From contig CANIII010000031.1 in the NCBI GenBank assembly GCA_947467605.1, positions 1 through 41,494 on the forward strand: 41,494 bases of DNA, written 5' to 3'. The DNA comes from Acidobacteriota bacterium (GTDB lineage: Bacteria; Acidobacteriota; Vicinamibacteria; Vicinamibacterales; SCN-69-37). A model generated the notes under the pieces. It was not told the DNA's origin and did not search any database. It saw only the letters and a list, made by a program, of their open reading frames with translations. The translations under genes were made by a program, and so were the position numbers. Below are positions 15,855 to 24,733 of the stretch, one piece after another. The stretch's first letter is position 1; each line of letters begins with the position of its first letter.

Positions 15855-18710
15855 ATGAAGCCGAAGTTCCTGGTCTTGTCGCTCTGTGTGGGCGTGGGCG
15901 CGCTGTCGATCGCCGCGATCGTCGTTGCACAAGGGGCCAATAGCTGCTGCTCGCCCACTGGCGCCAATTGGCCGCTGATCGGTGGCAACTTTGGCAACCA
16001 GGCGTATTCGTCGCTGGTGCAAATCACTAAGGCGAACATCAAGAACCTGGGGCCGGCCTGGGTCATTCACGCGTCGGCTGAACCCGCCACGCAGCCTGTC
16101 GCCGGGACCGAGACCGATCACGTCGGCCAGCAGACCACGCCCATCGCCGTGGACGGCGTTCTCTACTTCGACACGCCGAGTGGTGGCGTGATGGCGGTTG
16201 ATGGCGCCACGGGCGCGACCAAGTGGAAGTGGGAACCGTCGGACGAAACGTCCGGCTTCAGCCCAGCCAGAACACGGCGCGGGGTGTCGATCGGCGACGG
16301 CAAGGTCTACACGTTGTCGGGCGGCAATCGCGTCGTGGCCCTGAACAAAGACACCGGCAAGCAAGTGTGGGCGGTGCAGCCCACCTCGAATGGCGAGACG
16401 CTTGGCAACACGAGCAAGGTCGGTACGGTGTACTTCGATGGCATGGTCTATGTCGGCACGAACGATTCGCCGCGCAGCGCCGGCTACGCCGTGCGCTCGA
16501 GCGACGGGAGCCTCGCGTGGGCGTTTTATGGGGCGTATCCACACGGCACCTCGTTCACAGACGTGAACGGCAAGACCTTTGACGCCGGCGACACGTGGAC
16601 CACGAACAAGACTCCGAACGACACGCCGAACGATTGCTACAAAGCCGCGGGCGCGGCGCCGTGGATCCACCCGTCGATCGATCCCGAACTCGGCATCGTG
16701 TACTGGACGTTTGGCAACATCCGCACCTGCCCCAATGCGCAGGACGGCTCTGGCCGGCCCGGCGACAATCTCTTCGGCAACTCCGTCGTCGCCATCGACG
16801 CCAAGACCGGAAAGTACAAGTGGCACTTTCAGTCGGTGCGCCACGACATCTGGGACCTCGACAACGTGCATGCGCCGCTACTGGCTGACGTGATGATCGC
16901 CGGACAGCGCAAGAAGGTGATCTATTACGGCAGCAAGCAGGGCCGTGTGTTCGTGCTCGATCGCACCAACGGCAAGCCGGTGCTCGGCGTCGAGTACCGC
17001 CCGGTACCTGTGGACTCGCGCCAGAACTCGCCGGCAACGCAGCCCTATCCGATGCAGCCGCCGATCGTGCCGGACTGTCTGGCGTACCAGAATCTGGGCT
17101 CCGAGATTCCGGGTCTGCCCAATCGCGCCGTGCCCAACTACAACGGCTATCAGGCGGAGCCAGATCCGGCACATCCCGGCCAGCTGAAGCTCGTGCTGCA
17201 TCCCGGCAACTATCTCGAAGCCGATGCGCCGTTCATGAGCGGTCCGCCGCGCAAGGGCTGCATGAATGACGGCCACTGGGCAATGCCCGTGCTGTCGGCG
17301 CCAAGCCAGAACGGTGGTCCGAACTGGTCGACGACTGGGTTCAGTCAGAAACTCAACATGTTCTACGTCCCGTATTCGACCGATCCATCGGCACACGCCA
17401 ACAACCTGTTTCAGGGTGGTAATGGTCTGCGTGCCCCGGGTCAATATCAGAGCGGCGGCATCGCAGCGGTCGATGCCTCGACCAACCTCGTGAAGTGGCG
17501 CAAAGAGTTCGGTCCGGGCGGCGACATTGCGCACGGCAATGGCGTGCTCGTCACGGCCACCGACCTCATCTTTGTCAGCAGAGTCGATGGTTGGATTCTC
17601 GCGATGGACGGCGTGACGGGCCAGGAGCTGTGGCGCTTTCAAGCCGGTGCCCCAAGCGCGTCCGGCGTGATTTCGTACAGCGTCAATGGCGAGCAATACA
17701 TCGCGGTGGCGGCCATGGGTGCCAACCAGCCGTACGCGCAGCCCGGCAATGGCGACGCGCTCTGGGCATTCAAGCTCGGCGGCAAGGCGGTCTACACCAC
17801 TGGTCCTCGATCCAAGCCGGTCACGGTCTCCGGCAGCAGCGAAGCACCCGCGCCGATCCCCAACCCGAACCTTCGTCGTCCGGTCGACAACACGCCGGGT
17901 GACGGCGTGCCACCGAACACGATCTACATCGCGTATCAGCGCAACGCTACGCCAGCCGGTCGTGGTGGCGGACGTGGTGGCCCTCCCGGCGCGCCTGGCG
18001 CGCCCGGTGCGCCACCCGCGGCGGCTCCTGGTGGTCGCGCGGCTGCGGCGGCGCCCGCAGGTCCGCCGGTGCCAGTGAGAGACAGCACAGCGTCGGCGTC
18101 GATGCTGCCGTCGCGGCTCACTGTCCCGGTCGGCACGACGGTGACCTTCACCAACCCGGGCGATGCCCAGATCAGTGGGCCGAATACGGGGAATCTGAAA
18201 GAGCATTGCGCGACGCAGTTCTTCGAGGGCAAGTTCAACTTCCGGCTCAAGCCGGGTGAATCGGCGAAGTACACGTTCGATCGCGAGGGCGAGTACTACT
18301 ACAACGACTGTACGGATCCGCGTCCGACGGGCAAAGTGATCGTCACGCTTGCGGCCGAATCTGCGCCGGTGCAGTTCACGGCGCCGGTGCTCGACTTCAA
18401 ATCACCGACGGGCGTTTTCACCGGCGTCACCGGCACTGTGCAGGCCGTGATGACGGTGCCGGCCGGATGGGTACTCGACAAGGCGACGCCTGTGACGCTT
18501 GCGGGTCCGCTGACGGCGCAGACGTTTGCGGCGGTAACCGCCACGATCGCTCCGGGCGGCACCAAGTTGACGGCGACCTTCAACAAAGCCGACATCGACA
18601 ACAACCTGCCCGTTGGCGATGCCGTGGCCGTGAAGATCTCGGCGAACTTTCTCGCGAGCGGCGTGCAGAAGAAACTGGCAGGCACGACCAACGTGAAGGT
18701 CGTCAAATAG
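15855..18710 (+). CDS. Large exported PQQ quinoprotein fused to a cupredoxin-like domain
   Basis: A 951-residue exported protein with a signal peptide ending VVAQG. Residues about 36-650 form a PQQ-type propeller: NWPLIGGNFGNQAYS, then blades such as AVDGATGATKWKW, ALNKDTGKQVW, AIDAKTGKYKWHFQ, VLDRTNGKPV and AMDGVTGQELWRF. A Gly/Ala/Pro-rich linker follows at about 695-745. Residues about 745-835 look like a cupredoxin (LTVPVGTTVTFTNPGD, then KYTFDREGEYYYNDC), but the usual Cys-x-His-x-Met copper loop is absent after Cys819. The last 110 residues resemble an Ig-like domain. The adjacent Cys31-Cys32 pair lies before the first blade, not in the methanol-dehydrogenase disulfide position. Likely an alcohol or sugar dehydrogenase; the substrate is unknown. 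Confidence 0.88.
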   Translation: MKPKFLVLSLCVGVGALSIAAIVVAQGANSCCSPTGANWPLIGGNFGNQAYSSLVQITKANIKNLGPAWVIHASAEPATQPVAGTETDHVGQQTTPIAVDGVLYFDTPSGGVMAVDGATGATKWKWEPSDETSGFSPARTRRGVSIGDGKVYTLSGGNRVVALNKDTGKQVWAVQPTSNGETLGNTSKVGTVYFDGMVYVGTNDSPRSAGYAVRSSDGSLAWAFYGAYPHGTSFTDVNGKTFDAGDTWTTNKTPNDTPNDCYKAAGAAPWIHPSIDPELGIVYWTFGNIRTCPNAQDGSGRPGDNLFGNSVVAIDAKTGKYKWHFQSVRHDIWDLDNVHAPLLADVMIAGQRKKVIYYGSKQGRVFVLDRTNGKPVLGVEYRPVPVDSRQNSPATQPYPMQPPIVPDCLAYQNLGSEIPGLPNRAVPNYNGYQAEPDPAHPGQLKLVLHPGNYLEADAPFMSGPPRKGCMNDGHWAMPVLSAPSQNGGPNWSTTGFSQKLNMFYVPYSTDPSAHANNLFQGGNGLRAPGQYQSGGIAAVDASTNLVKWRKEFGPGGDIAHGNGVLVTATDLIFVSRVDGWILAMDGVTGQELWRFQAGAPSASGVISYSVNGEQYIAVAAMGANQPYAQPGNGDALWAFKLGGKAVYTTGPRSKPVTVSGSSEAPAPIPNPNLRRPVDNTPGDGVPPNTIYIAYQRNATPAGRGGGRGGPPGAPGAPGAPPAAAPGGRAAAAAPAGPPVPVRDSTASASMLPSRLTVPVGTTVTFTNPGDAQISGPNTGNLKEHCATQFFEGKFNFRLKPGESAKYTFDREGEYYYNDCTDPRPTGKVIVTLAAESAPVQFTAPVLDFKSPTGVFTGVTGTVQAVMTVPAGWVLDKATPVTLAGPLTAQTFAAVTATIAPGGTKLTATFNKADIDNNLPVGDAVAVKISANFLASGVQKKLAGTTNVKVVK

Positions 18711-18715
18711 GCGCC

Positions 18716-19201
18716 ATGTACCGGACCGCAACGCTCGTCTCGACCGCGGCACTTCTGCTCGCGATAGCGGCACATGGCCGCGCGTTCGCGCAGCAGGGCG
18801 CCGTAGATCCCGCTGCGTTGCCGGACGCCGAAGGCAAAGCCATCCTCACGCGCGTCTGCGCCGAGTGCCACGATCTCCAGGCCGTCGTCGTCAAACGACT
18901 GACGCAGCGGCAGTGGCGAGACATCACGACCGACATGGCCTCGCGCAGCGCCAGAATCGACGCGGCAGAAATCCCGACGCTTATCGAGTACCTCGCGCAG
19001 AATGTCGGTCACGTCAACGTGAACAAGGCGACGGAAGCGGAGCTCAAGACGTACGGTGGCTTCTCGCCGGCCGAAGCCACCGCCATCATCGCCGCGCGAA
19101 GCCAGGGCCAGACCTTCGAGACGCTCGACGCACTCAAAGCTCTTCCCGGCATCGACGTGAAGACGCTCGATGCGCGCAAAGATCGCATCGCATTCAAGTA
19201 A
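18716..19201 (+). CDS. Exported HHH-domain monohaem protein, copy 2 (CX2CH)
   Basis: A 161-residue exported protein: signal peptide 1-25 (ending AFAQ), haem-binding CAECH (48-52), conserved Trp67 and Met74, and a C-terminal helix-hairpin-helix (VNVNKATEAELKTYGGFSPA, then TLDALKALPGID). The start is 5 bases after the quinoprotein stop, so the pair is co-transcribed. The layout is the same as the genes at 9812 and 27782. It probably carries electrons from the adjacent PQQ dehydrogenase; the HHH part more likely mediates docking than DNA binding, but neither is proven. Confidence 0.85.
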   Translation: MYRTATLVSTAALLLAIAAHGRAFAQQGAVDPAALPDAEGKAILTRVCAECHDLQAVVVKRLTQRQWRDITTDMASRSARIDAAEIPTLIEYLAQNVGHVNVNKATEAELKTYGGFSPAEATAIIAARSQGQTFETLDALKALPGIDVKTLDARKDRIAFK

Positions 19202-19230
19202 GAACGTTCAGCAGTCACGCAGGAGACGAC

Positions 19231-20343
19231 ATGAAACGACGTGAGTTCCTCCAACTGGGTGCGGGTGCGGTGGCGGGTGGGTTGATCCTGCCGACGACGA
19301 TCGACGCGGCAAACATGCAAGCCGCGCAGAGTGCGGCGCCTGCCGCCGGTGCCGCGACGGTCAAGCTGAAAGTCGACATCTACTCGCGCCACCTGCAGTG
19401 GCTGCGCACCGCCGACGAGGTGGCCGAGGCGGCCATCGAAATGGGTTATGACGGCGTGAACATCACCGTGCGCGACGCGCCAGGGCACGTGAATCCAGCG
19501 AAGGTCGCCATAGAACTGCCGCCGTTTGTGCAGGCAATTCGCAAACACGGTTTGCTCGTGCGACAGATCACGACCAGCATCGCCGACGTCGACTCACCCA
19601 ACGCCGAAGCCGTCATCGCCACCGCGTCGTCGCTCGGCCTCACGCACTTCTGGTGGGGCACGTACCGCTACGAAGCGGGCAAGCCGATCATGCCGCAGCT
19701 CGAAGCCCTGAAGCCGCGCGTCGCGAAGCTGGCGGCGATGGCCGCGAAATACAAGATGACGGCCGCGTACCACACCTATTCGATGCCCAACACCGTTGGC
19801 TCCGCGATGTGGGATCTGCTGTCGATCTTGAAGGACCACGATCCAAAGCACGTCGGCTTCCACTACGACACCGGGCATGAAGCGCATCACATCAACGGAT
19901 TGTGGGAAGTGAACATGAAAGCGGCGGGTCCCTACATCGCCGCGGTCGCGGCGAAAGACTACATGCCGACGCAGGAAGCGCCGGCCCCCCGAGGCGGGCA
20001 GGCGCCTCGACAAGGCGGTGCGGCCGATCCGGCTGCCGCTGCGGGTCGCGGTGCGGGCCGTGCCGCCGGTGCTGGGGCCGGTGCGCCCGCGGCCACCGGA
20101 GGCAACGGATGGCGAACACGCACGGTGCCGCTTGGCACCGGCTTGGTCAACCTGCCGCAGGTGGCCGCCGTGTTGAAGGAGATCAATTTCTCGGGCCCGC
20201 TCGAAGTGCAAGCGGAGTATCCGAATGGTGGCGCCGAAAACGCTCAGGACACAATCACGTTGCCGCGCGCCGAGGTGTTGGGCGCCATGAAGCGCGATCT
20301 GGTGGTCCTGCGCCGCGACTTCGCGGCGTCGGGGCTGCTTTAG
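19231..20343 (+). CDS. Tat-exported xylose-isomerase-like TIM-barrel protein
   Basis: A 370-residue protein starting MKRREFLQLGAGAVAGGLIL, a twin-arginine signal. The rest is a sugar phosphate isomerase/epimerase-type TIM barrel: MGYDGVNITVRD, YHTYSMPNTVGSAMWDLLSI, HVGFHYDTGHEAHHING and SGPLEVQAEYP carry the expected His/Asp/Glu metal-site positions, although the final Glu strand reads LEVQAEY. A Gly/Ala/Arg/Pro-rich insert of about 45 residues (about 250-290) interrupts the barrel. Such exported relatives accompany sugar oxidation and keto-sugar processing. AGGAG lies before ATG 19231, 29 bases after the HHH-haem gene, in the same operon as the quinoprotein. The reaction is not predictable. 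Confidence 0.85.
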   Translation: MKRREFLQLGAGAVAGGLILPTTIDAANMQAAQSAAPAAGAATVKLKVDIYSRHLQWLRTADEVAEAAIEMGYDGVNITVRDAPGHVNPAKVAIELPPFVQAIRKHGLLVRQITTSIADVDSPNAEAVIATASSLGLTHFWWGTYRYEAGKPIMPQLEALKPRVAKLAAMAAKYKMTAAYHTYSMPNTVGSAMWDLLSILKDHDPKHVGFHYDTGHEAHHINGLWEVNMKAAGPYIAAVAAKDYMPTQEAPAPRGGQAPRQGGAADPAAAAGRGAGRAAGAGAGAPAATGGNGWRTRTVPLGTGLVNLPQVAAVLKEINFSGPLEVQAEYPNGGAENAQDTITLPRAEVLGAMKRDLVVLRRDFAASGLL

Positions 20344-20363
20344 CTGAAGGAACGGCGGAGAAC

Positions 20364-21800
20364 ATGGCTTCAGACACAGTACGAACCCTGACGGATGGTG
20401 AGAAGGCGGCGGCGCAAGATCTGTTGAAGCGCGCTCGCGCGGCGATGGTGGCCGTGAGCCACTACGATCAGGCCGCTGTGGATCAGTTGTGTCGTGCGGT
20501 CGCGTGGGCCACGGCCAACGAGGCGAGCTTTGGTCGGCTCACGCGCATGAGCGTCGCTGAAAGTGGGATGGGCAGCGCGGATGGCGTGCCCGCACGGCGC
20601 TGGAAGATTCTGGGCATTTTGCGAGATGCACTCCGCGCGAAAAGCGTGGGCATCATCGAGGAGATGCCCGACAAGGGCATCGTCAAATACGCGAAGCCGG
20701 CCGGCGTCATCGCCGGTGTGCTGCCCGTGACCAATCCGCTCGTGACGATGGTCAACATGACGATCAACGCCGTGAAGTGCAGAGATGCGGTGATCTTCTC
20801 GCCGCATCCGATGAGCCGAAACACGGCGCTGGAAGTGACGCGAGTGCTGCGCGCGGCGCTGAAGGCGCAGGGCGCACCCGAAGATCTCGTGCTGTGCCTC
20901 GAGAAGCCCAGCATTCCCCTCGCCCAGGAACTCATGGGCATCTGCGATCTCACCATCGCCACTGGCGGTCCGGCGATGGTGAAAGCCGCGTACAGCTCAG
21001 GCAAGCCGGCCTACGGCGTCGGTGCCGGCAACGCAACGGTCGTCGTGGATGAGACCGCGAACGTTGCGGATGCGGCGAAGAACACCCGAATCAGCAAGAC
21101 GCAGAACCATGGCTCCGGCTGCTCGTGTGACGGCAACCTCCTCGTGGAGACGTCGGTCTACCGGGCATTTCTTGATGCGCTGCAGGCGGAAGGCGGCTAT
21201 CTCGTCAACGCTGACGAAAAGGCCAAGCTCGCCGCCGTGATGTGGGATGAGCACGGCCGCCGCACACTTGACACCGTCGCGCGTGAAGCGCGCGTGATTG
21301 CCACCAAGGCCGGCTTCGCATTGCCGGAGGGCAAGTCGTTCATCATCGTTGAAGAAAACCAGATCGGGAAAGCACACAAGTTCTCCAGCGAGAAACTCTC
21401 TCCGGTGCTCGCGATCTTCCGCTACGACGGCTTCGATACGCTGCTGAAAATGGTGGCGGATATCTTCGAAGTTGGCGGCAAAGGCCACTCTGTCGGCATT
21501 GCGTCGTTTGACGATGACCACATCCATCGCCTGGCGCTCATGGCGCCAGTGAGCCGCATCATGGTGCGGCAGCCGAACGTGAGCGGCAATGCCGGCTCAT
21601 TTACCAACGGCATGCCGATGACGGCGAGCCTGGGCTGCGGCACGTGGGGCGGTAACGTGACGAGCGAGAACATCAGCGTCAAGCACTACATGAACACGAC
21701 GTGGGTGAGCCGAACCATTCCCGAAGATCGGCCCAGCGAGCAGGAGCTGCTCGGGGACCTCTTTAATTCGCAGACGTTCGACGACGTGCCTGTCGCCTAG
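20364..21800 (+). CDS. CoA-acylating aldehyde dehydrogenase (SauS/EutE-like)
   Basis: A 478-residue aldehyde dehydrogenase of the CoA-acylating branch. It has KYAKPAGVIAGVLPVTNP in place of the usual hydrolytic-ALDH start, KCRDAVIFSPHP, the glycine-rich GVGAGNATVVVDETAN, and the catalytic Cys in NHGSGCSCDG (Cys253), aligned with the TICASEQ Cys of acetaldehyde dehydrogenases. It has no canonical general-base Glu upstream, as expected for acylating enzymes. Best guess is sulfoacetaldehyde- or short-chain-aldehyde:CoA dehydrogenase, cytoplasmic. GGAG precedes ATG 20364. The gene follows the TIM barrel by 20 bases, and its stop shares a CTAG with the convergent GntR gene. A metabolic link to the CoA-transferase cluster downstream is inferred. 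Confidence 0.85.
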   Translation: MASDTVRTLTDGEKAAAQDLLKRARAAMVAVSHYDQAAVDQLCRAVAWATANEASFGRLTRMSVAESGMGSADGVPARRWKILGILRDALRAKSVGIIEEMPDKGIVKYAKPAGVIAGVLPVTNPLVTMVNMTINAVKCRDAVIFSPHPMSRNTALEVTRVLRAALKAQGAPEDLVLCLEKPSIPLAQELMGICDLTIATGGPAMVKAAYSSGKPAYGVGAGNATVVVDETANVADAAKNTRISKTQNHGSGCSCDGNLLVETSVYRAFLDALQAEGGYLVNADEKAKLAAVMWDEHGRRTLDTVAREARVIATKAGFALPEGKSFIIVEENQIGKAHKFSSEKLSPVLAIFRYDGFDTLLKMVADIFEVGGKGHSVGIASFDDDHIHRLALMAPVSRIMVRQPNVSGNAGSFTNGMPMTASLGCGTWGGNVTSENISVKHYMNTTWVSRTIPEDRPSEQELLGDLFNSQTFDDVPVA

Positions 21801-22639
21801 CCTTCGGCTTTCGGGCTCCAGCGCCACTTGCCGCCGCGCTTCACACGACCCAGCGTGACCGAGTACTGATACTTGTCCGCGCGGTAGTAGGTCTCCACGA
21901 TTTCAAAGGCCTTCTCTCCGGTGGTGTACATGATGCGCTTCACGTGCATCACCGGGTACAGCGCGGGAATGGCGAGGCGCGCTGAGATCTCGGGATCAGC
22001 GGGCGCGGCTTCCACCGTTTCTTTGGCGCGAATCACCGGGATCTTCAGGTCTGTTTCGAGCACATCCAGCAGCGGCCGCGCGTAGAGTTCCTGTGGCTTG
22101 ATCCGCGCGCCAATCTGCGTAGGCAGGTAGTTGATCGTGAAGGAGAACGGCTCGTCGCCCGTGAAGCGCAGACGCTTGATGCGCGTGATCTCCTGCACGG
22201 ACGCTGGCAACTGCAGCACCGTGCGGACCTCATCGGTCGCCGGGACGGTGGTCATCTCGACAGATTTGACGGAGAGCCGGCGCACCCGCTCGTAGATTTC
22301 TTCGATGAACCCCGCGTATTTGATCGGGGGCATGCGCGTCGGACGACTTGGTGCGACGAACGTGCCTTTGCCCTGCACGCGACGCAGAAGTTTCTCCTGC
22401 ACCAGTTCGCGCAGCGCTTCGCGCACCGTGATGCGGCTGACGCCGAGCTCCTGACACAGCTCGCTCTCGGACGGAATTTGCTGGCCCGGCCGGTACTCTT
22501 CTTTGCTGATGCGGAATCGGATCAGTTGCTCGACCTGATGGTAGAGCGGCATCGCGCGGTTCTCGCGCTTGAACGCCTGCGTGATCGGCTCAGAGTCGTG
22601 CGCGGTGCGGTGAGTGCGTCGTGCCACGTCTGGCAGCAT
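21797..22639 (-). CDS. GntR-family regulator, HutC subfamily (UTRA domain)
   Basis: A 280-residue regulator with a GntR winged helix (PLYHQVEQLIRFRISKEEYR, then PSESELCQELGVSRITVREALRELVQEKLLRRVQGKGTFV) and a C-terminal UTRA effector domain (about 110-270; YLPTQIGARIKPQELYARPLLDVLE, MHVKRIMYTTGEKAFEIVETYYRADKYQY). HutC-type regulators usually repress an adjacent catabolic operon and release it on binding a substrate or intermediate. Starts at ATG 22639, GTG 22627 and ATG 22552 are all possible; I chose 22639 for length. It is divergent from the CoA-transferase gene 58 bases away, so that operon is the probable target. Confidence 0.88.
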   Translation of the reverse strand: MLPDVARRTHRTAHDSEPITQAFKRENRAMPLYHQVEQLIRFRISKEEYRPGQQIPSESELCQELGVSRITVREALRELVQEKLLRRVQGKGTFVAPSRPTRMPPIKYAGFIEEIYERVRRLSVKSVEMTTVPATDEVRTVLQLPASVQEITRIKRLRFTGDEPFSFTINYLPTQIGARIKPQELYARPLLDVLETDLKIPVIRAKETVEAAPADPEISARLAIPALYPVMHVKRIMYTTGEKAFEIVETYYRADKYQYSVTLGRVKRGGKWRWSPKAEG

Positions 22640-22697
22640 ACCGCACGCGACGTGACTTGTATTATCAACAGGACACGTATACCCTCTGCGCTGGACG
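22640..22697. promoter_or_regulatory. Divergent control region between GntR regulator and CoA-transferase operon
   Basis: The 58 bases between the two divergent starts contain an AT-richer core with half-sites TTGTAT (22658-22663) and GTATAC (near 22677-22682) that could serve as promoter boxes or HutC-type operator halves. No perfect palindrome is visible. The region is named for its position; the elements are tentative. Confidence 0.3.
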
Positions 22698-23945
22698 ATG
22701 CGTTCCACGGCGACTGACTCGGTTGACACCTCCGCACACGTACGCGCGGGTGTGAGCGCGCGTCGAGGGCCGCTGCAAGGCATCCGCGTACTCGACTTGT
22801 CACGCATGGTGGCGGGTGCGGTCACGGGTATGCTCCTCGCGGATTTTGGTGCCGACGTCGTGAAGGTGGAGCAGCCGTCAACAGGCGATCCGCTTCGACA
22901 GTGGACGACCGATGGCCGCCTCCTTTGGTGGCAGGTCTATGGCCGCAACAAACGATTCATTACTCTCAACCTGAAATCGCCCGAGGGGCACGCGCTCCTG
23001 CGTGAACTCGTGCCGAAATTCGACGTCGTCGTCGAATCATTCGTGCCGGGCACACTCGAGCGTTTGGGATTGGGCTGGGACGTGCTGCGCGCGTGGAATC
23101 CACGACTGATTCTGCTGCGCATTTCCGGGTGGGGGCAGGACGGACCGGGGAGTGCCCGGCCGGGATTCGGCACGCTGGTGGAAGCCGCCAGCGGATTTGC
23201 CGCGACCAACGGCGAACCCGGTGGACCGCCGCTGGTCCCCAGTTTTCCGCTGGCCGACATGACCTCCGGTCTCTCGGCGGTCAATGCGCTGATGTTTGCG
23301 CTCTATCACCGCGATGTGCATAACGGCCCGGGACAAGTGATCGATGTCTCGTTGTTTGAGTCGCTGTTCGCGGTGCTCGGACCTCTGCCCGCAGAATTCG
23401 CTTCGTCGGGCAAGACGCGGCCGCGCCAGGGCAGCCGATCGAAAAACTCGGGCCCGCGCGGCTGCTATCAGACCGCCGACGGGCGCTGGATTGCGGTGAG
23501 CGGTTCGACGCCGAAAATGGCCGAGCGCTTCCTCAAGGGTTACGGACTGGCATCCCTGCTCGACGACACGCGCTTCGCGACCAACGAGGCACGTGTGGAG
23601 CACGGGGCGGAGCTCGACGCGGTGGTGGGCGATGCGATTGGTCGCCGCAGTTTCGACGAGAATCTCGCCATCATTGCTGCGAACAAGCTGACAGCCGTGC
23701 CGGTGCAGAGCATTGCGGACATCGAGCGCGATCCTCACTGGGTCGCGCGTGGTCTGACGGTCGAAGTGCCGGGGCCTGAGGAGAACGTGCGCATGCACAG
23801 CGTCGTGCCCCGTCTCTCCGAAACGCCAGGGACGATCACGCATGCCGGCCGTGGACTCGGCGCCGACAACGACGCCGTGTTCTGCGGCGAACTGGGATTG
23901 TCGGGTGATCAGCTACAGCATTTGCGCGAACACGGCGTGATCTAG
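22698..23945 (+). CDS. Family III CoA-transferase (CaiB/BaiF)
   Basis: A 415-residue class III CoA-transferase. It shows the N-terminal GIRVLDLSRMVAGAVTGMLLADFGADVVKVE block, the R-x-K/NKR-F-ITLNLKSPEG segment, and the catalytic Asp in PLADMTSGLSA (Asp187), which forms the aspartyl-CoA intermediate by family analogy. The C-terminal domain ends in the usual RDPHWVARG..V and GLG.DN region. It moves CoA from an acyl-CoA donor to a free carboxylic acid. It is the first gene of an operon with the lyase, transporter and ThDP enzyme, so it probably activates the imported acid. The exact substrate cannot be read from sequence. Confidence 0.93.
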   Translation: MRSTATDSVDTSAHVRAGVSARRGPLQGIRVLDLSRMVAGAVTGMLLADFGADVVKVEQPSTGDPLRQWTTDGRLLWWQVYGRNKRFITLNLKSPEGHALLRELVPKFDVVVESFVPGTLERLGLGWDVLRAWNPRLILLRISGWGQDGPGSARPGFGTLVEAASGFAATNGEPGGPPLVPSFPLADMTSGLSAVNALMFALYHRDVHNGPGQVIDVSLFESLFAVLGPLPAEFASSGKTRPRQGSRSKNSGPRGCYQTADGRWIAVSGSTPKMAERFLKGYGLASLLDDTRFATNEARVEHGAELDAVVGDAIGRRSFDENLAIIAANKLTAVPVQSIADIERDPHWVARGLTVEVPGPEENVRMHSVVPRLSETPGTITHAGRGLGADNDAVFCGELGLSGDQLQHLREHGVI

Positions 23946-23968
23946 CGGTCAGCGTCGACGAGGACTCA

Positions 23969-24733
23969 ATGGACAATTGGCGAACCCGCATTACCAACCA
24001 TGACGACGACAGTATTTGGTACTGCGGTCATGACGTGGCTGGCTTGATGCGCACGGAGACGTTTGCGGGGACGACGTTCCTGCTGCACCACGGGCGATTG
24101 CCGAGCGACGGCGAGCGGCGATTGTTTGAGGCGATTCTGGTCGGGATTGCCGACCATGGTCCCGGGTCGCCGTCGGCGATGTCGGCGCGGACCGTGGCGA
24201 CGGGGAATCGCGTCGCACCGGAGGCCGCAGTCGCGGCCGGAATTCTGGCGATTGGCGACGCGCATGGTGGTGCCGGGTGGGCGTGTCAGCGTCTCCTCAG
24301 CCAGGCCATCGATCGCGTCACCCGCGAGGGTGTGTCGGATGACATGGCGGCTGATGACATCGTCCGCGCAGAGATTGCGGCGGGGCGTCGGTTGCCGGGG
24401 TTCGGTCATCGCACGCACAGTCAGGATCCGCGGACGGCCGTGCTGTTGTCGCTGGCCGGTGAGTTGGGCGTGGCCGGCGCCGGTGTGCGGATGGTGCTCG
24501 CGTTTGAGCGCGCGGTCGCGCGTCAGGTCAAGCCGCTTCCGATCAATGTCGACGCGGCGATGGCCGCCATTCTGTGTGACATGGGTTTCCCGCCCATCGT
24601 GGCCAAGCTCATGTTCATCGTCGGTCGAGCGGCGGGGTTGTCGGCGGAAGTGTTTGAGGAATACACGCGCGAGCGGCCGATGCGCGTGAAAGTGCCGGTC
24701 GTCTATGACGGTCCGCCGGCGAGGCGCACATGA
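23969..24733 (+). CDS. Citryl-CoA-lyase-like enzyme (short citrate-synthase family)
   Basis: A 254-residue protein holding only the catalytic half of the citrate-synthase fold. The three catalytic positions are present: His99 in GDAHGGAG, His147 in PGFGHRTH and Asp195 in NVDAAMAAIL, matching His274/His320/Asp375 of citrate synthase. Short members of this kind (Ccl type) cleave citryl-CoA or a related 3-hydroxyacyl-CoA to acetyl-CoA and a 2-oxoacid, instead of condensing. It starts 23 bases after the CoA-transferase with GAGGA upstream, and its TGA overlaps the transporter ATG. The pairing suggests activate-then-cleave chemistry. Citramalyl-CoA or another substituted malyl-CoA are alternative substrates. 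Confidence 0.85.
   Translation: MDNWRTRITNHDDDSIWYCGHDVAGLMRTETFAGTTFLLHHGRLPSDGERRLFEAILVGIADHGPGSPSAMSARTVATGNRVAPEAAVAAGILAIGDAHGGAGWACQRLLSQAIDRVTREGVSDDMAADDIVRAEIAAGRRLPGFGHRTHSQDPRTAVLLSLAGELGVAGAGVRMVLAFERAVARQVKPLPINVDAAMAAILCDMGFPPIVAKLMFIVGRAAGLSAEVFEEYTRERPMRVKVPVVYDGPPARRT

Noticed and set aside
15945..15950. Cys31-Cys32 of the large quinoprotein as the vicinal active-site disulfide of methanol-type dehydrogenases
   Set aside because: The pair lies before the first propeller blade, whereas the active-site disulfide of that family sits within the propeller near PQQ.
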